A stretch of 64,000 nucleotides of DNA, from assembly GCA_965224575.1 (NCBI GenBank), contig CBDCZQ010000003.1, positions 1-64,000 on the forward strand. The letters run 5' to 3'. Position numbers and translations under genes: made by a program. A model generated the notes under the pieces. That model ran no database searches. It worked only from the letters and a program-made list of their open reading frames with translations, and was not told the origin of the DNA. The stretch is from QPIN01 sp965224575. Its GTDB lineage: Bacteria; Pseudomonadota; Gammaproteobacteria; Methylococcales; Methylomonadaceae. Shown here piece after piece: positions 49,392-59,311 of the stretch (position 1 is its first letter; every line of letters begins with the position of its first letter).

Positions 49392-51806
49392 TTAGGAAGC
49401 TTCAGATAACAAACGTTTTTCAACTTCCAAAATATGCATCGTGCTTTTTAATACTGAATCAGGATTTAAACTGATTGAATCAATACCTAATTCCACCAGA
49501 AACTCTGCTATTTCAGGGTAATCTGACGGAGCCTGACCACAGATTCCAGAATGACGATCATTCCGTTTTGCGCCTTCCACTGCCAACCGTAACATTTCCT
49601 TAACGCCTTCATCTCTCTCATCAAAATCAAAAGCGACTTTTTCTGAGTCTCTATCGACCCCCAAAGTTAGCTGAGTAAGATCATTTGATCCAATAGAAAA
49701 GCCATCAAATAATTTTGAAAATGCATCAATCAAAATCACATTATTAGGGATCTCGCACATAACGTATATTTTTAGACCGTTCTCACCTCTTTTTAACCCA
49801 TATTCAGCCATTTTTTCTAAAACCAGTTTTCCTTCAGTAACCCTACGGCAAAAAGGAATCATCAGGATAACATTAATTAAACCCATATCATCCCGTACTC
49901 GTTTCATTGCAGCACATTCCAAAGCAAAACCTTCTGCATAATCGGGATGTGTATATCTTGATGCGCCACGAAAACCTATCATGGGATTGGCTTCTTCTGG
50001 CTCAAACGCACGACCTCCGACTAGTGAGGCATATTCATTTGACTTGAAGTCAGACATGCGGACTACCACTGGTTTAGGATAAAATGCTGCAGCTATCGTC
50101 CCTACCCCTTCTGACAGACGTTGTACGAAATAATCCTCAGCTTTATCGTATCCCTGAGTAAGTCGCTGAATTTTAGTGCGTTCACCGTCATCAATAATTT
50201 GTTCGGGATGAAGTAGTGCCATCGGATGGGCTTTGATGTATTCATTGATAATAAATTCCATCCGTGCCAGACCAACACCATCATTTGGAAGAAAGCTTGT
50301 TTTAAAAGCCAATTCGGGATTACCCAGATTTATCATGATCTCAGTGTCAGGACGAGAAAGCGTAGAAAGATCAGTTTTAGTCACCTCAAACGGTATAGAA
50401 CCTCTATAAATCTTACCCGTATCACCATCTGCACATGAAATAGTAATTTGCTCACCATTTTGGATTTTTTCTGTGGCCTGATCAGTGCCTATTACTGCAG
50501 GAATACCTAGTTCTCGAGCCACTATTGCCGCATGACACGTTCTACCCCCACGATTGGTGACAATGGCCGCCGCAATTTTCATAATCGGTTCCCAGTCTGG
50601 AGTTGTCGTGTCAGCGACCAAAACTTCCCCCGCTTTAAATTGATTCAGTTGAGAGCTACTTTTGATAAAATGAGCTTTTCCACTGGCAATTTTTGCACCA
50701 GCTGAGCGTCCTGCGACTATAATTTCCCCAGTTCCTTTTAGGCTATATTCTTCGAGTAAGTTACCTGATTGCTGAGAGCTCACTGTTTCAGGTCTAGCCT
50801 GAACGATATAGAGCTGACCATCCAGTCCATCTTTAGCCCACTCCATATCCATCGGTTTTTCATGGCCTATCTTATCGCTATAGTATTTTTCGATTTTGAT
50901 TGCGTAGTCTGCCAATGTTAGAATTTCTTTATCGTTAATACAGAAACGCGAGCGGTCAGATTTGGGTGTCACAATATTTTTTACAGCTTCCCGAGTATTT
51001 CCATCTGCATAAATCATTTTGATTTTTTTTGCCCCCAGCACTCTACGCAGAACAGTTCGATATCCTTTTTCAAAGGTTGGTTTATGCACATAAAACTCAT
51101 CAGGATCAACTGTGCCTTGAACAACATTTTCACCGAGTCCATAAGCACCTGTAATAAAAACAGCATCACGAAAACCAGATTCGGTATCAAGAGAAAACAT
51201 CACGCCACTCGCTGAAAGGTCTGAACGTACCATTTTCATAATCCCAATGGATAATGCCACCTTGAAATGATCAAAACCATTATCAATACGGTAATGAATA
51301 GCACGGTCTGTAAACAAGCTGGCAAAGCAACGCCGACAAGCATCCAATAAAGTATCGTCACCTGCAATATTCAGATAGGTATCTTGCTGACCAGCAAAAC
51401 TGGCGGTTGGCAAATCTTCTGCTGTTGCAGAACTACGCACAGCAAGGCTTAAAGTTGGACCATATTCTGTTTTTAATTCATGGTAAGCTGCCAGAATTTC
51501 TGTTTGTAAATCATAGGGAAGTTCCGCACCATAAATAATATCTCGCGCACGTTTACCACGTTGAGCAAGATCATCCATATCATCAGGATCAAGACCATCC
51601 AAAGCCTCATGTAATGCACTCCATGCATCGTTGTGATCAAGAACATATCGATAAGCTTGAGCACTAATAGCAAAACCATTGGGTATTTTTACTCCCTCAG
51701 AAGTTAATTGACGATACATTTCCCCCAATGAAGCATTCTTGCCACCAACTAAAGGAATATCATCAATTGTAATATTTTTAAAATAGTGAATGTATTGATA
51801 GTTCAT
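49392..51806 (-). CDS. ppsA: Phosphoenolpyruvate synthase
   Basis: 804 aa, typical length. It converts pyruvate plus ATP to PEP, AMP and phosphate for gluconeogenesis. N-terminal ATP-grasp domain (IPLVGGKNASLGEMYRQL, PNGFAISAQAY), swivelling domain with catalytic His in GGRTCHAAIVARELGIPAVIG, and a C-terminal PEP-binding barrel (PMIGFRGASRYT, FSIGSNDLTQLTLGVDRD, SGICGQAPSDYPE). Start by ATG at 51806. Confidence 0.96.
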   Translation of the reverse strand: MNYQYIHYFKNITIDDIPLVGGKNASLGEMYRQLTSEGVKIPNGFAISAQAYRYVLDHNDAWSALHEALDGLDPDDMDDLAQRGKRARDIIYGAELPYDLQTEILAAYHELKTEYGPTLSLAVRSSATAEDLPTASFAGQQDTYLNIAGDDTLLDACRRCFASLFTDRAIHYRIDNGFDHFKVALSIGIMKMVRSDLSASGVMFSLDTESGFRDAVFITGAYGLGENVVQGTVDPDEFYVHKPTFEKGYRTVLRRVLGAKKIKMIYADGNTREAVKNIVTPKSDRSRFCINDKEILTLADYAIKIEKYYSDKIGHEKPMDMEWAKDGLDGQLYIVQARPETVSSQQSGNLLEEYSLKGTGEIIVAGRSAGAKIASGKAHFIKSSSQLNQFKAGEVLVADTTTPDWEPIMKIAAAIVTNRGGRTCHAAIVARELGIPAVIGTDQATEKIQNGEQITISCADGDTGKIYRGSIPFEVTKTDLSTLSRPDTEIMINLGNPELAFKTSFLPNDGVGLARMEFIINEYIKAHPMALLHPEQIIDDGERTKIQRLTQGYDKAEDYFVQRLSEGVGTIAAAFYPKPVVVRMSDFKSNEYASLVGGRAFEPEEANPMIGFRGASRYTHPDYAEGFALECAAMKRVRDDMGLINVILMIPFCRRVTEGKLVLEKMAEYGLKRGENGLKIYVMCEIPNNVILIDAFSKLFDGFSIGSNDLTQLTLGVDRDSEKVAFDFDERDEGVKEMLRLAVEGAKRNDRHSGICGQAPSDYPEIAEFLVELGIDSISLNPDSVLKSTMHILEVEKRLLSEAS

Positions 51807-51881
51807 CGTTATTTTCTCACTTTAATGTTGGCTTGGATATTGTAAAATTACATATATGGGTACGCCCATTCATTGATCTGT

Positions 51882-52064
51882 TCATCTACGTATCCTTTTT
51901 TTATTATCTATCGTGCCACCTAAAATATCACGTTCAGCTTCAAGCCAATCTTCTAGCTCATGTCCTGAAGAAAAACCTCTACGTTCTGCTTTATAGTATG
52001 CTGCTAGAGAAACTTGGTAATGCTGTCTATCAAAAGTTTCTGTATTTTTTTTCTTTGAAATCAT
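51882..52064 (-). CDS. Stand-alone DUF2934 protein
   Basis: 60 aa. The DUF2934 core is VSLAAYYKAERRGFSSGHEL then EDWLEAERDIL, nearly a whole-protein domain, flanked by Lys/Arg-rich ends. It matches the core of the 141-aa protein at 34340-34765. Located 75 bases upstream of ppsA on the same strand, it may be transcribed with it. Function unknown. Confidence 0.7.
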   Translation of the reverse strand: MISKKKNTETFDRQHYQVSLAAYYKAERRGFSSGHELEDWLEAERDILGGTIDNKKRIRR

Positions 52065-52299
52065 CTTTATCTCCTACTTATCTTAGAGTGTCTAAGTGAT
52101 ATTTTTAAATACTAAATATCTTTATAGATAAGACTGTTTTAATTTACAAGTGTTCCAGTAATTAGGTATATTTTGCAAAAACAGTCTAAATAGGGCTAAT
52201 AGTATTTTCAATTATTTATAAAAAAAATTTATAGAATTTAAACTGAGATTAAGATATATATAAATGAAGAATCTCAATAAAATATAAGGGGCAACACAA

Positions 52300-53436
52300 A
52301 TGTATAAAAAAGCCTTGTTTATTTGTTTAATTATTTTGCTGATAGCAGCAGGATATTATTTTTCTAAAAGCCCTGAACGTATTAGCGTTACAGTGCATAA
52401 AGTAGCAAAAGGTGAGATTAAATCTAGTGTTTCTAATACCCGTGTTGGAACTATAAAGGCATGTCGCCGTGCTTATTTGGCACCTTCAACGGGTGGGAAT
52501 GTTGCTAAGCTTTTTGTTAAAGAAGGCGAAAAGGTTAAACAACAACAATTGTTACTAGAGGTTTGGAATGGTGATTTAAAAGCGCAGCTTCAATTGCAAC
52601 AAGCTCAGATAAAAGTAAATAAAGCTACTGCAAGACAGGTTTGTGAGGAGGCGGCAGGTGCAAAGCGTGAAGCTAAACGACTGATAAAGTTGGAAAAAGT
52701 AGATCATATTATTTCTGAGGATCAGGTGGATAAAGCAAGTACCACTGCCAAGGCTTTATCCTCAGCCTGTTTAGCATCACATGCAACAATAGAAGTTGCA
52801 CAGGCTAATTTTTCAGTTGTTGAACAGGCGATTGAACGCACCTTAGTACGCGCACCTTTTGATGGAACTGTGGCTGAAATTAATGCCGAATTAGGTGAAT
52901 ATGTTACCCCGTCACCACCTGGTATTCCGACTTTGCCACCAATAGATCTTCTGGATATTAGCTGTTTAACCGTTTCTGCACCTATTGATGAGGTAGATGC
53001 GACTCAAATAAAACAAGGGATGACTGCCTGCGTTAGTCTGGATGCATTTGCAGAGCCGCGTTGTTCAGGCACGGTGACGCGTATTGCGCCTTATGTATTA
53101 GAAAAAGAGAAGCAGGCACGTACAGTAGAGGTGGAGATTACGCTTAGTGAGCAAAAAGATTTAAACGATTTATTGCCAGGCTATAGTGCAGATATTGAAG
53201 TGTTAATTGCGCAACATGCCTCTGCTTTAAGAGTACCAACCGAGGCCGTGTTGGAAAATAACCGTGTACTATTAGTTGCTGAAGATGGGTTATTAGTTGC
53301 TCGCCAATTTGAGCCGGGGTTAGCAAACTGGAATTTTATCGAAATATTATCCGGTTTATCAGAAGGCGACACTGTTGTTCTTTCGATAGGTCGTGATGGT
53401 GTGGAGCCAGGCGCTTATGTGCTTGAAGAACAATGA
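52300..53436 (+). CDS. MacA/HlyD-type membrane fusion protein
   Basis: 378 aa. N-terminal membrane span (ALFICLIILLIAAGYYF), lipoyl-like half (LFVKEGEKVKQQQLLLEVWN), coiled coil (about 95-165), second lipoyl half (TLVRAPFDGTVAEINAELGE), and beta-barrel region. It is the periplasmic adaptor of an ABC efflux or export pump. Its stop overlaps the ATPase start by 4 bases, so the four genes form one operon. Confidence 0.88.
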   Translation: MYKKALFICLIILLIAAGYYFSKSPERISVTVHKVAKGEIKSSVSNTRVGTIKACRRAYLAPSTGGNVAKLFVKEGEKVKQQQLLLEVWNGDLKAQLQLQQAQIKVNKATARQVCEEAAGAKREAKRLIKLEKVDHIISEDQVDKASTTAKALSSACLASHATIEVAQANFSVVEQAIERTLVRAPFDGTVAEINAELGEYVTPSPPGIPTLPPIDLLDISCLTVSAPIDEVDATQIKQGMTACVSLDAFAEPRCSGTVTRIAPYVLEKEKQARTVEVEITLSEQKDLNDLLPGYSADIEVLIAQHASALRVPTEAVLENNRVLLVAEDGLLVARQFEPGLANWNFIEILSGLSEGDTVVLSIGRDGVEPGAYVLEEQ

Positions 53437-54098
53437 TTGAGCTAGAAAATATCCATCGTATTTTTCAAGTGGGTGAACAGCGCGTTCATGCTTTAAATGA
53501 TATTAACCTGACGATAAAAAAGGGCGAATATGTTTCCATTATGGGACCATCAGGTTCTGGAAAATCGACTTTGCTGAATGTAATTGCCCTGTTAGATCAG
53601 CCATCATCTGGAAAATATATTTTAAATAATCAAGTGGTCACTGAATTAAATGATGACCAGTTGGCACAGGTAAGACGAGAAAACATTGGTTTTGTATTCC
53701 AATTTTTTCACTTAATCGCCCGCTATACAGCAGCGAAAAATGTTGAAATACCGATGATATTAGCGGGAATTCCAGCTAAAGAAAGAAGACAGAGAGTGAC
53801 TGAAGCATTGGAAGCGGTTAATTTACAATCACGAGCATCCCATCGTCCAGATCAACTTTCTGGTGGGCAAATACAACGAGTAGCGATTGCTAGAGCGATG
53901 ATTATGCGTCCGCAGATTTTATTAGCCGATGAACCTACAGGCAACCTTGATAGTCAATCAGGAATGGAAATTATTGAGTTATTGGAAAATCTGAATCAGC
54001 AACAAGTCTTATTAATCATGATTACCCATGATGAAGCATTAGGCCGTCGAGCGCAGCGTAAAATTCGGCTGATTGATGGAAAAATCACTCAGTCATGA
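53433..54098 (+). CDS. MacB/LolD-type ABC ATPase
   Basis: 221 aa. Walker A GPSGSGKS (residues 38-45), Q-loop FVFQFFHLI, signature LSGGQIQRVAIARA, Walker B ILLADEPTGNLDS, and H-loop ITHDEA. This is the MacB-type energiser; it overlaps neighbours on both sides by 4 bases. Confidence 0.95.
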   Translation: MIELENIHRIFQVGEQRVHALNDINLTIKKGEYVSIMGPSGSGKSTLLNVIALLDQPSSGKYILNNQVVTELNDDQLAQVRRENIGFVFQFFHLIARYTAAKNVEIPMILAGIPAKERRQRVTEALEAVNLQSRASHRPDQLSGGQIQRVAIARAMIMRPQILLADEPTGNLDSQSGMEIIELLENLNQQQVLLIMITHDEALGRRAQRKIRLIDGKITQS

Positions 54099-55300
54099 CC
54101 CCAAATGATACCGTAACTCAGGCTTACGTCGCGATTAAATCTCAGCCAGTGAGAGTATTACTTATTATATTAGCAATGAGCATTGGTATTGCTTCTGTCA
54201 CCGTATTAACAGCTTTGGGGGAAAGTGCTCGTCTTTATATCGTCAATGAATTTGAAGCATTAGGCACACATCTGGTTATTGTTTTACCTGGTCGTACTGA
54301 AACCACAGGCGGACAGCCCCCGCTATTTGGTGCAACACCCAGAGACTTGACATTAGCGGATGCTGAGGCTTTATTTAGAAGCCATCATATAGCGGCTATT
54401 GCCCCATTGACTATTGGGATGGCTCCTGTTTCTACAAAAGGACTGGAGCGAGAAACATCAATTGTTGGATCGACTTCTGCTTTGCGTCGGGTTCGTCATT
54501 TAAGCCTGGCTGAAGGACGTTTTTTACCTGAAACCGATGCTGATAAAGTGCTATCAGTTTGTGTGATAGGGCAAACGATTAAAGATGAGTTGTTTGCTCA
54601 ACAACAGGCTTTAGGAAAATGGTTACGGATAAATGATCGACGCTTTAGAGTCATTGGTGTATTAGCATCAGAAGGCCAATCGATTGGTGTTAATTTTGAT
54701 GATATAGTCATTGTCCCTGTCGCCTCAGCTCAGGCATTATTTAATACCCATTCACTGTTTAGAATTTTAGTGGAAGCCAAATCTAAGCTGGGTATGTACA
54801 AAGCAGTTGATGATATAAGAGAAATTATTAAATTGCGTCATGAGGGTGAAGATGATGTCACTTTGATTACCCAGGACAGTGTAGTAAAAACCTTTGATGA
54901 TATCTTAACTGCACTGACCTTAACTGTTGCCGGTATTGCCAGCATTAGTTTGGTAGTATCAGGCATATTGGTGATGAATGTAATGTGGGTCAGTGTAACT
55001 CAAAGAACCGCAGAAATTGGTTTATTAAAGGCGCTAGGCGCAACTAAGCGCCAGATATTATGGCTATTTTTGACAGAAGCAGCGATGTTATCAATCGCAG
55101 GTGCTTTAACAGGCTTGTTACTAGGTAAAATTACTTTATATGTCTTGCAAGCAAATTACCCAGATTTTCCTGTTTATTTACCTAATTGGGCGGTCTTTGC
55201 TGCTTTAGCGGTTTCTTTATTAACCGCTTTGATATTTGGTGTACTACCCGCCAGGCAAGCAGCTGCTATGGATCCTGTTACTGCGCTTAATAAGAGATAA
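54095..55300 (+). CDS. MacB-type ABC permease, first copy
   Basis: 401 aa. FtsX/MacB plan: one N-terminal span (LLIILAMSIGIASVTVLTAL), a large periplasmic domain (about 45-270), and three C-terminal spans (SISLVVSGILVMNVMWVSVT, LSIAGALTGLLLG, FGVLPARQAAAMDPVTALNK). The C-terminal Pro-x-x-Ala motif is typical. It lies 2 bases upstream of a second permease of the same family. Confidence 0.9.
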   Translation: MTPNDTVTQAYVAIKSQPVRVLLIILAMSIGIASVTVLTALGESARLYIVNEFEALGTHLVIVLPGRTETTGGQPPLFGATPRDLTLADAEALFRSHHIAAIAPLTIGMAPVSTKGLERETSIVGSTSALRRVRHLSLAEGRFLPETDADKVLSVCVIGQTIKDELFAQQQALGKWLRINDRRFRVIGVLASEGQSIGVNFDDIVIVPVASAQALFNTHSLFRILVEAKSKLGMYKAVDDIREIIKLRHEGEDDVTLITQDSVVKTFDDILTALTLTVAGIASISLVVSGILVMNVMWVSVTQRTAEIGLLKALGATKRQILWLFLTEAAMLSIAGALTGLLLGKITLYVLQANYPDFPVYLPNWAVFAALAVSLLTALIFGVLPARQAAAMDPVTALNKR

Positions 55301-55302
55301 AT

Positions 55303-56502
55303 ATGCACTTAATTGACATCATTAATTTATCTTATCGGACAGTTATCAGTCATAAATTACGATCAATATTAACGGCTTTAGGACTGATTATAGGGATTGC
55401 TTCAGTCATTGTTTTAACCTCAATAGGGAAAGGAATTCATGGCTTTGTATTGTCAGAATTTACTCAATTTGGTACAAATTTAGTTGCCGTATTTCCTGGT
55501 AAAACAACAACCTTAGGGCTTTCTGGCGCAACCATTAGCACAGTACGTCCCTTGTCACTTGCAGATGCGGTAAGCTTAGGAAAGCTGGATAATATTATTG
55601 CATCGTTACCCTTAGTTCAAGGGAATGCACGGGTAGAAGCAGGTAAAAAACAACGGCGTACAACTGTCTTAGGTGTCGGAGCCGCGGTACCAGAAATATG
55701 GAAAATAAAGGCTGTCAAAGGTCGTTTCTTACCCGTGAATGAACAAGCCAATCCACGAGCCTTTGCCGTGTTAGGGCATAAACTGGCAGAAGAACTATTT
55801 GCTGACAATAATCCGCTGGGCCAGCGTATTCGTATTAGTAGCGATCGCTTTCGAGTACTCGGTGTGATGGAAAAAAAAGGACAAATGATGGGATATGATA
55901 TGGATGATACGATTTATATTCCAACAGCAAAGGCATTAGAGATGTTTGATCGTGAAAGCGTAATGGAAATTGATTTGTTATATAACAGTAACATACCTGT
56001 TAAAACCATAGAAAATGAAATTATACGATTATTAAAAAGACGGCATGGTCGAGAAGATTTCAGTATTATTACCCAAGACCAAATGCTAAAAAGTATGGAT
56101 TCTATTTTAAATATACTAACTTTAGCGGTAGCCGCTTTAGGGAGTATTTCTTTATTGGTGGGTTCTGTGGGTATTTTAACCATCATGACCATTGCAGTTT
56201 CGGAGCGTATTTCTGAAGTCGGGTTGTTACGTGCAATAGGGGCAGAACAAGGCATGGTTTTTAAGCTGTTTTTATCAGAAGCGATAATTCTTAGTTTTAT
56301 TGGTGGTGCTATCGGTGTGTTACTGGGAATAATGATTGTACAATTTATTAAAATTATCGTTCCTGAGTTACCTGTGCAATTGGCTGGACTTTATATTATG
56401 GCTGCATTTTCAGTTTCCCTGTTGATTGGTCTTGTAGCTGGCGTTATCCCAGCTATGAAAGCAGCACGGTTAAATCCTTTGGATGCTTTGCGTGCTGAAT
56501 AA
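55303..56502 (+). CDS. MacB-type ABC permease, second copy
   Basis: 399 aa, a paralogue of the preceding permease (same spans and domain order, e.g. LGLIIGIASVIVLTSIGKGI; VGILTIMTIAVSERISEVGL; PAMKAARLNPLDALRAE). A heterodimeric permease is thus likely, with the MFP and ATPase. Substrate unknown; no TolC gene is here. Confidence 0.9.
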   Translation: MHLIDIINLSYRTVISHKLRSILTALGLIIGIASVIVLTSIGKGIHGFVLSEFTQFGTNLVAVFPGKTTTLGLSGATISTVRPLSLADAVSLGKLDNIIASLPLVQGNARVEAGKKQRRTTVLGVGAAVPEIWKIKAVKGRFLPVNEQANPRAFAVLGHKLAEELFADNNPLGQRIRISSDRFRVLGVMEKKGQMMGYDMDDTIYIPTAKALEMFDRESVMEIDLLYNSNIPVKTIENEIIRLLKRRHGREDFSIITQDQMLKSMDSILNILTLAVAALGSISLLVGSVGILTIMTIAVSERISEVGLLRAIGAEQGMVFKLFLSEAIILSFIGGAIGVLLGIMIVQFIKIIVPELPVQLAGLYIMAAFSVSLLIGLVAGVIPAMKAARLNPLDALRAE

Positions 56503-56539
56503 AAAGCGTTAGGAACGCGACTAAATATCAAGGTATAAA

Positions 56540-57598
56540 ATGAAAAAACAAACTATTACTATTTCATCTCAGTACTTGATCCCTACCTTTTTATTAGTTG
56601 CACTGTTATATCTAAGCTACTTAATTCTGTATGAATTTCTTTTGACCTTAGTTTGGGCCTTCATTCTTACTTATGTTACCTGGCCTTTATATCAATGGTT
56701 AAACCGTCGAATTAGCAAACCTAAAAACCTTAGCGCTGCCATCATGACAGTACTTCTGGCACTAACTCTTCTGGTTCTCATTTTCTGGTTTATTTCTTTG
56801 TTACAAAGAGAACTTGTAGACACTTATCGAAGGCTTGCTATTTACCTTACTCAAGACGATCATCCAATACCCGATTTTATTAGCCATATTCCCTGGCTTG
56901 GGCCGTATTTACAAGATCTAACCAACGAATTAACAGGTGACCCTTCGGGTTTAGTAGCACAATTAGTACAATGGGGTAGACAGTGGTTACGTCAGTTAGC
57001 CGGTTTTATTGGTGGAATTGGTAGCTATACTCTTAAAACCGGCGTGTTATTAGTTACCGTCTTTTTTTGTTATCGTGATGGACACTTTATTCTTTCACAA
57101 CTACAGCAAGGTGTAATTCGCTTTCTTGGCGACCATCGGCATGTTTATTTACAAGCTATTGGTGAGACGACAAAAGCCGTCGTTTATGGTTTTGTTCTCG
57201 CTGCCATGGTTCAAGGTTTTTTAGCTGGACTTGGTTATGCTGCTGCAGGCGTGCAAGCTCCAGTTTTATTAGGAGCAACGACAGCTATATTGGCACTTGT
57301 TCCTTTTGGCGCTACTCTAATATGGGTACCAGTAGGACTCTCTTTATTATTAGAAAACTCACATTTGGAAGGTCTTGGCTTACTTTTATGGGGAACGCTG
57401 GTTGTAAGTACCGTTGATAATGTAATTCGTCCTTTGGTTATTAGTGGTGCTAGTCAGATACCCTTTCTTGTCGTTATGTTTGGCGTATTAGGTGGGCTTG
57501 CTACTTTTGGAGTCATCGGTATCTTTCTTGGCCCTATCGTTCTTGCTGTGTTACTGGCTGTTTGGCAAGCTTGGCTGGCACAGCAAGATGAGGGATAG
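56540..57598 (+). CDS. AI-2E/PerM family membrane transporter
   Basis: 352 aa. About seven or eight spans (YLIPTFLLVALLYLSYLILY, AAIMTVLLALTLLVLIFWF, GVLLVTVFFCYRDGHFILSQ, FGVLGGLATFGVIGIFLGPI). The GxxFLGPI end motif and length are typical of the AI-2E exporter/PerM family. It follows the ABC operon by 37 bases, so may be co-transcribed. The name does not imply AI-2 transport. Confidence 0.85.
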   Translation: MKKQTITISSQYLIPTFLLVALLYLSYLILYEFLLTLVWAFILTYVTWPLYQWLNRRISKPKNLSAAIMTVLLALTLLVLIFWFISLLQRELVDTYRRLAIYLTQDDHPIPDFISHIPWLGPYLQDLTNELTGDPSGLVAQLVQWGRQWLRQLAGFIGGIGSYTLKTGVLLVTVFFCYRDGHFILSQLQQGVIRFLGDHRHVYLQAIGETTKAVVYGFVLAAMVQGFLAGLGYAAAGVQAPVLLGATTAILALVPFGATLIWVPVGLSLLLENSHLEGLGLLLWGTLVVSTVDNVIRPLVISGASQIPFLVVMFGVLGGLATFGVIGIFLGPIVLAVLLAVWQAWLAQQDEG

Positions 57599-57659
57599 AT
57601 TTAAACTTTGGCGCATTCCTAAAAATCTCCTCCGACGTAATCAGAGATTCCTTAATGGC

Positions 57660-59063
57660 TCACATCCATTCTTCCAAAGGATAACTCTGGTGCAATGTCG
57701 GTATTTCTACCCTGGTATTTGAAAGTTTTTTTGCAAATATTGGCATAACGTCTTTATCCCCATGAACCAGAAAGGTCGTTTTAGGATTTCCAGTTTGTTG
57801 ATGCCAAGCCAATAATTCTGCCTGATCAGCATGAGCAGAAAAACCGCCAATGGTTAAAATGGAAGCTTTTACAGGAATTTCTTCGCCAAATATTTTTACT
57901 TGTGTTGCACCATCTACAATTCGGCGAGCCAATGTTCCATAAGCGGCATAACCAACAAAAACAATGGTATTATTTCGTCCCCAAAGATTATGTTTTAGAT
58001 GGTGTTTAATACGTCCGCCTGTACACATCCCTGAACCTGCAATAATCACTGCACCACCTGCAATAGTATTTATTGCCATTGATTCAGCAGTTTCTCGTGT
58101 AAAACGTACCCCAGCAAACATAAATGGATCTATACCGGATTTAAAAACCTTACAAGTTTCCTCATCAAAACACTCAGGGTGTCGCTGAAAAATTTGGGTG
58201 GCAGATATCGCCATTGGAGAATCCAGAAAAACAGGTAAGTAATGGGGTAATTGTCCGTTTTCTACCCCTTCTCTTAAATAATAAAGTAGCTCCTGAGCAC
58301 GTTCCAAAGCAAAGCTTGGAATGATAATGTTGCCGCCCTTGCCTATTGTAGTTCTAATTGTTTGGTAAAACTCTTCCAATGTTGGCTCCAACATTTTATG
58401 TAAACGATCACCATAAGTAGTTTCCATAACTACAATATCAACTTCAGGAGGCGTCTTGGGATCTTGAATGATGGCTCGATTACTGTAGCCCAAGTCACCA
58501 GAAAATAGAATTTTACGTGGCTGACCCTTGTGTTCAATTTCCAATACGATAGAAGCTGAGCCTAAGATATGGCCGGCATCAATAAAAGTAGCCTGAATAC
58601 CTTCCTCAATAACTAAAGGCTGATCATATTTTGCTGTGCGTTTGAAAAAACTAAAACAATTGAGTACATCAACTGTATTATAAAGTGGTTCGAACAGCTC
58701 TTTTTTATTCCCATGTCTGGCCGCTTTTTTAGATTTATAACGTGCCTCGCTTTCTTGTAGACTTGCTGAGTCCAGCAATACCAATCGAGCTAATTCACAA
58801 GAGGCTGAGGTGGTAATAATTTCACCAGTAAATCCTCGTTTAACTAATAGAGGGATGCGCCCACAATGATCTAAATGAGCATGAGTTAACAACAGATAAT
58901 CAATACTGGCAGGGTCGAAGCCAAAAGGTTTGGCATTTTCTTCATCCATTTCTCGACCACCTTGATAGAGTCCACAATCAATTAAGATTTTTTTACCAGC
59001 GGCTTCAAATAAATGACAAGATCCAGTCACATTTTGATCTGCTCCATGAAATTCAAGTTTCAT
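57660..59063 (-). CDS. Beta-CASP metallo-beta-lactamase nuclease
   Basis: 467 aa. MBL-fold nuclease of the CPSF73/RNase J-like type: HGADQNVTGSCHLFEAAGKK, metal motif LTHAHLDHCG, later HILGSASIVLEIEHKG, SGDLGYSNRAII, METTYGDRLH, the beta-CASP region (PSFALERAQELLYYL, VFLDSPMAI, IIAGSGMCTGGRIKHHL), GFSAHADQAELLAWH, and FLVHGD near the end. It is expected to cleave RNA 3' ends or process RNA. Convergent with the AI-2E gene. Confidence 0.93.
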   Translation of the reverse strand: MKLEFHGADQNVTGSCHLFEAAGKKILIDCGLYQGGREMDEENAKPFGFDPASIDYLLLTHAHLDHCGRIPLLVKRGFTGEIITTSASCELARLVLLDSASLQESEARYKSKKAARHGNKKELFEPLYNTVDVLNCFSFFKRTAKYDQPLVIEEGIQATFIDAGHILGSASIVLEIEHKGQPRKILFSGDLGYSNRAIIQDPKTPPEVDIVVMETTYGDRLHKMLEPTLEEFYQTIRTTIGKGGNIIIPSFALERAQELLYYLREGVENGQLPHYLPVFLDSPMAISATQIFQRHPECFDEETCKVFKSGIDPFMFAGVRFTRETAESMAINTIAGGAVIIAGSGMCTGGRIKHHLKHNLWGRNNTIVFVGYAAYGTLARRIVDGATQVKIFGEEIPVKASILTIGGFSAHADQAELLAWHQQTGNPKTTFLVHGDKDVMPIFAKKLSNTRVEIPTLHQSYPLEEWM

Positions 59064-59218
59064 TAGTTATTCTCCTTATTCATTGTTAGTATAATGAGAT
59101 AAAAAACGCCTCAATCAATATCCATTTCCAAAAGAAATAAAAGTACATTAACCGTTTAGAAAGAGGCTTTTAACCACCCTACCCTCATCATTATTGTCAT
59201 ATAAATTCAACAACTCAG

Positions 59219-59306
59219 GTAGGTTGGGCTAACAGCTTTATCGTTAACCCAACAATTATTAGTTTTCCTTATGTTGGGTTGCCATAGAGACGGCAGCCCA
59301 ACCTAC
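59219..59306. repeat. Intergenic inverted repeat, GTTGGGCTAAC family
   Basis: GTAGGTTGGGCT (59219-59230) at the left and AGCCCAACCTAC (59295-59306) at the right, with CGTTAACCCAAC and GTTGGGTTGCC inside. Nearly the same as 49231-49316. Confidence 0.82.
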
Positions 59307-59311
59307 ACTTT

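Noticed and set aside
56506..56518. The hairpin GCGTT-AGG-AACGC after the second permease as a terminator.
   Set aside because: It lacks a U-tract and sits just 20 bases before the next gene on the same strand.
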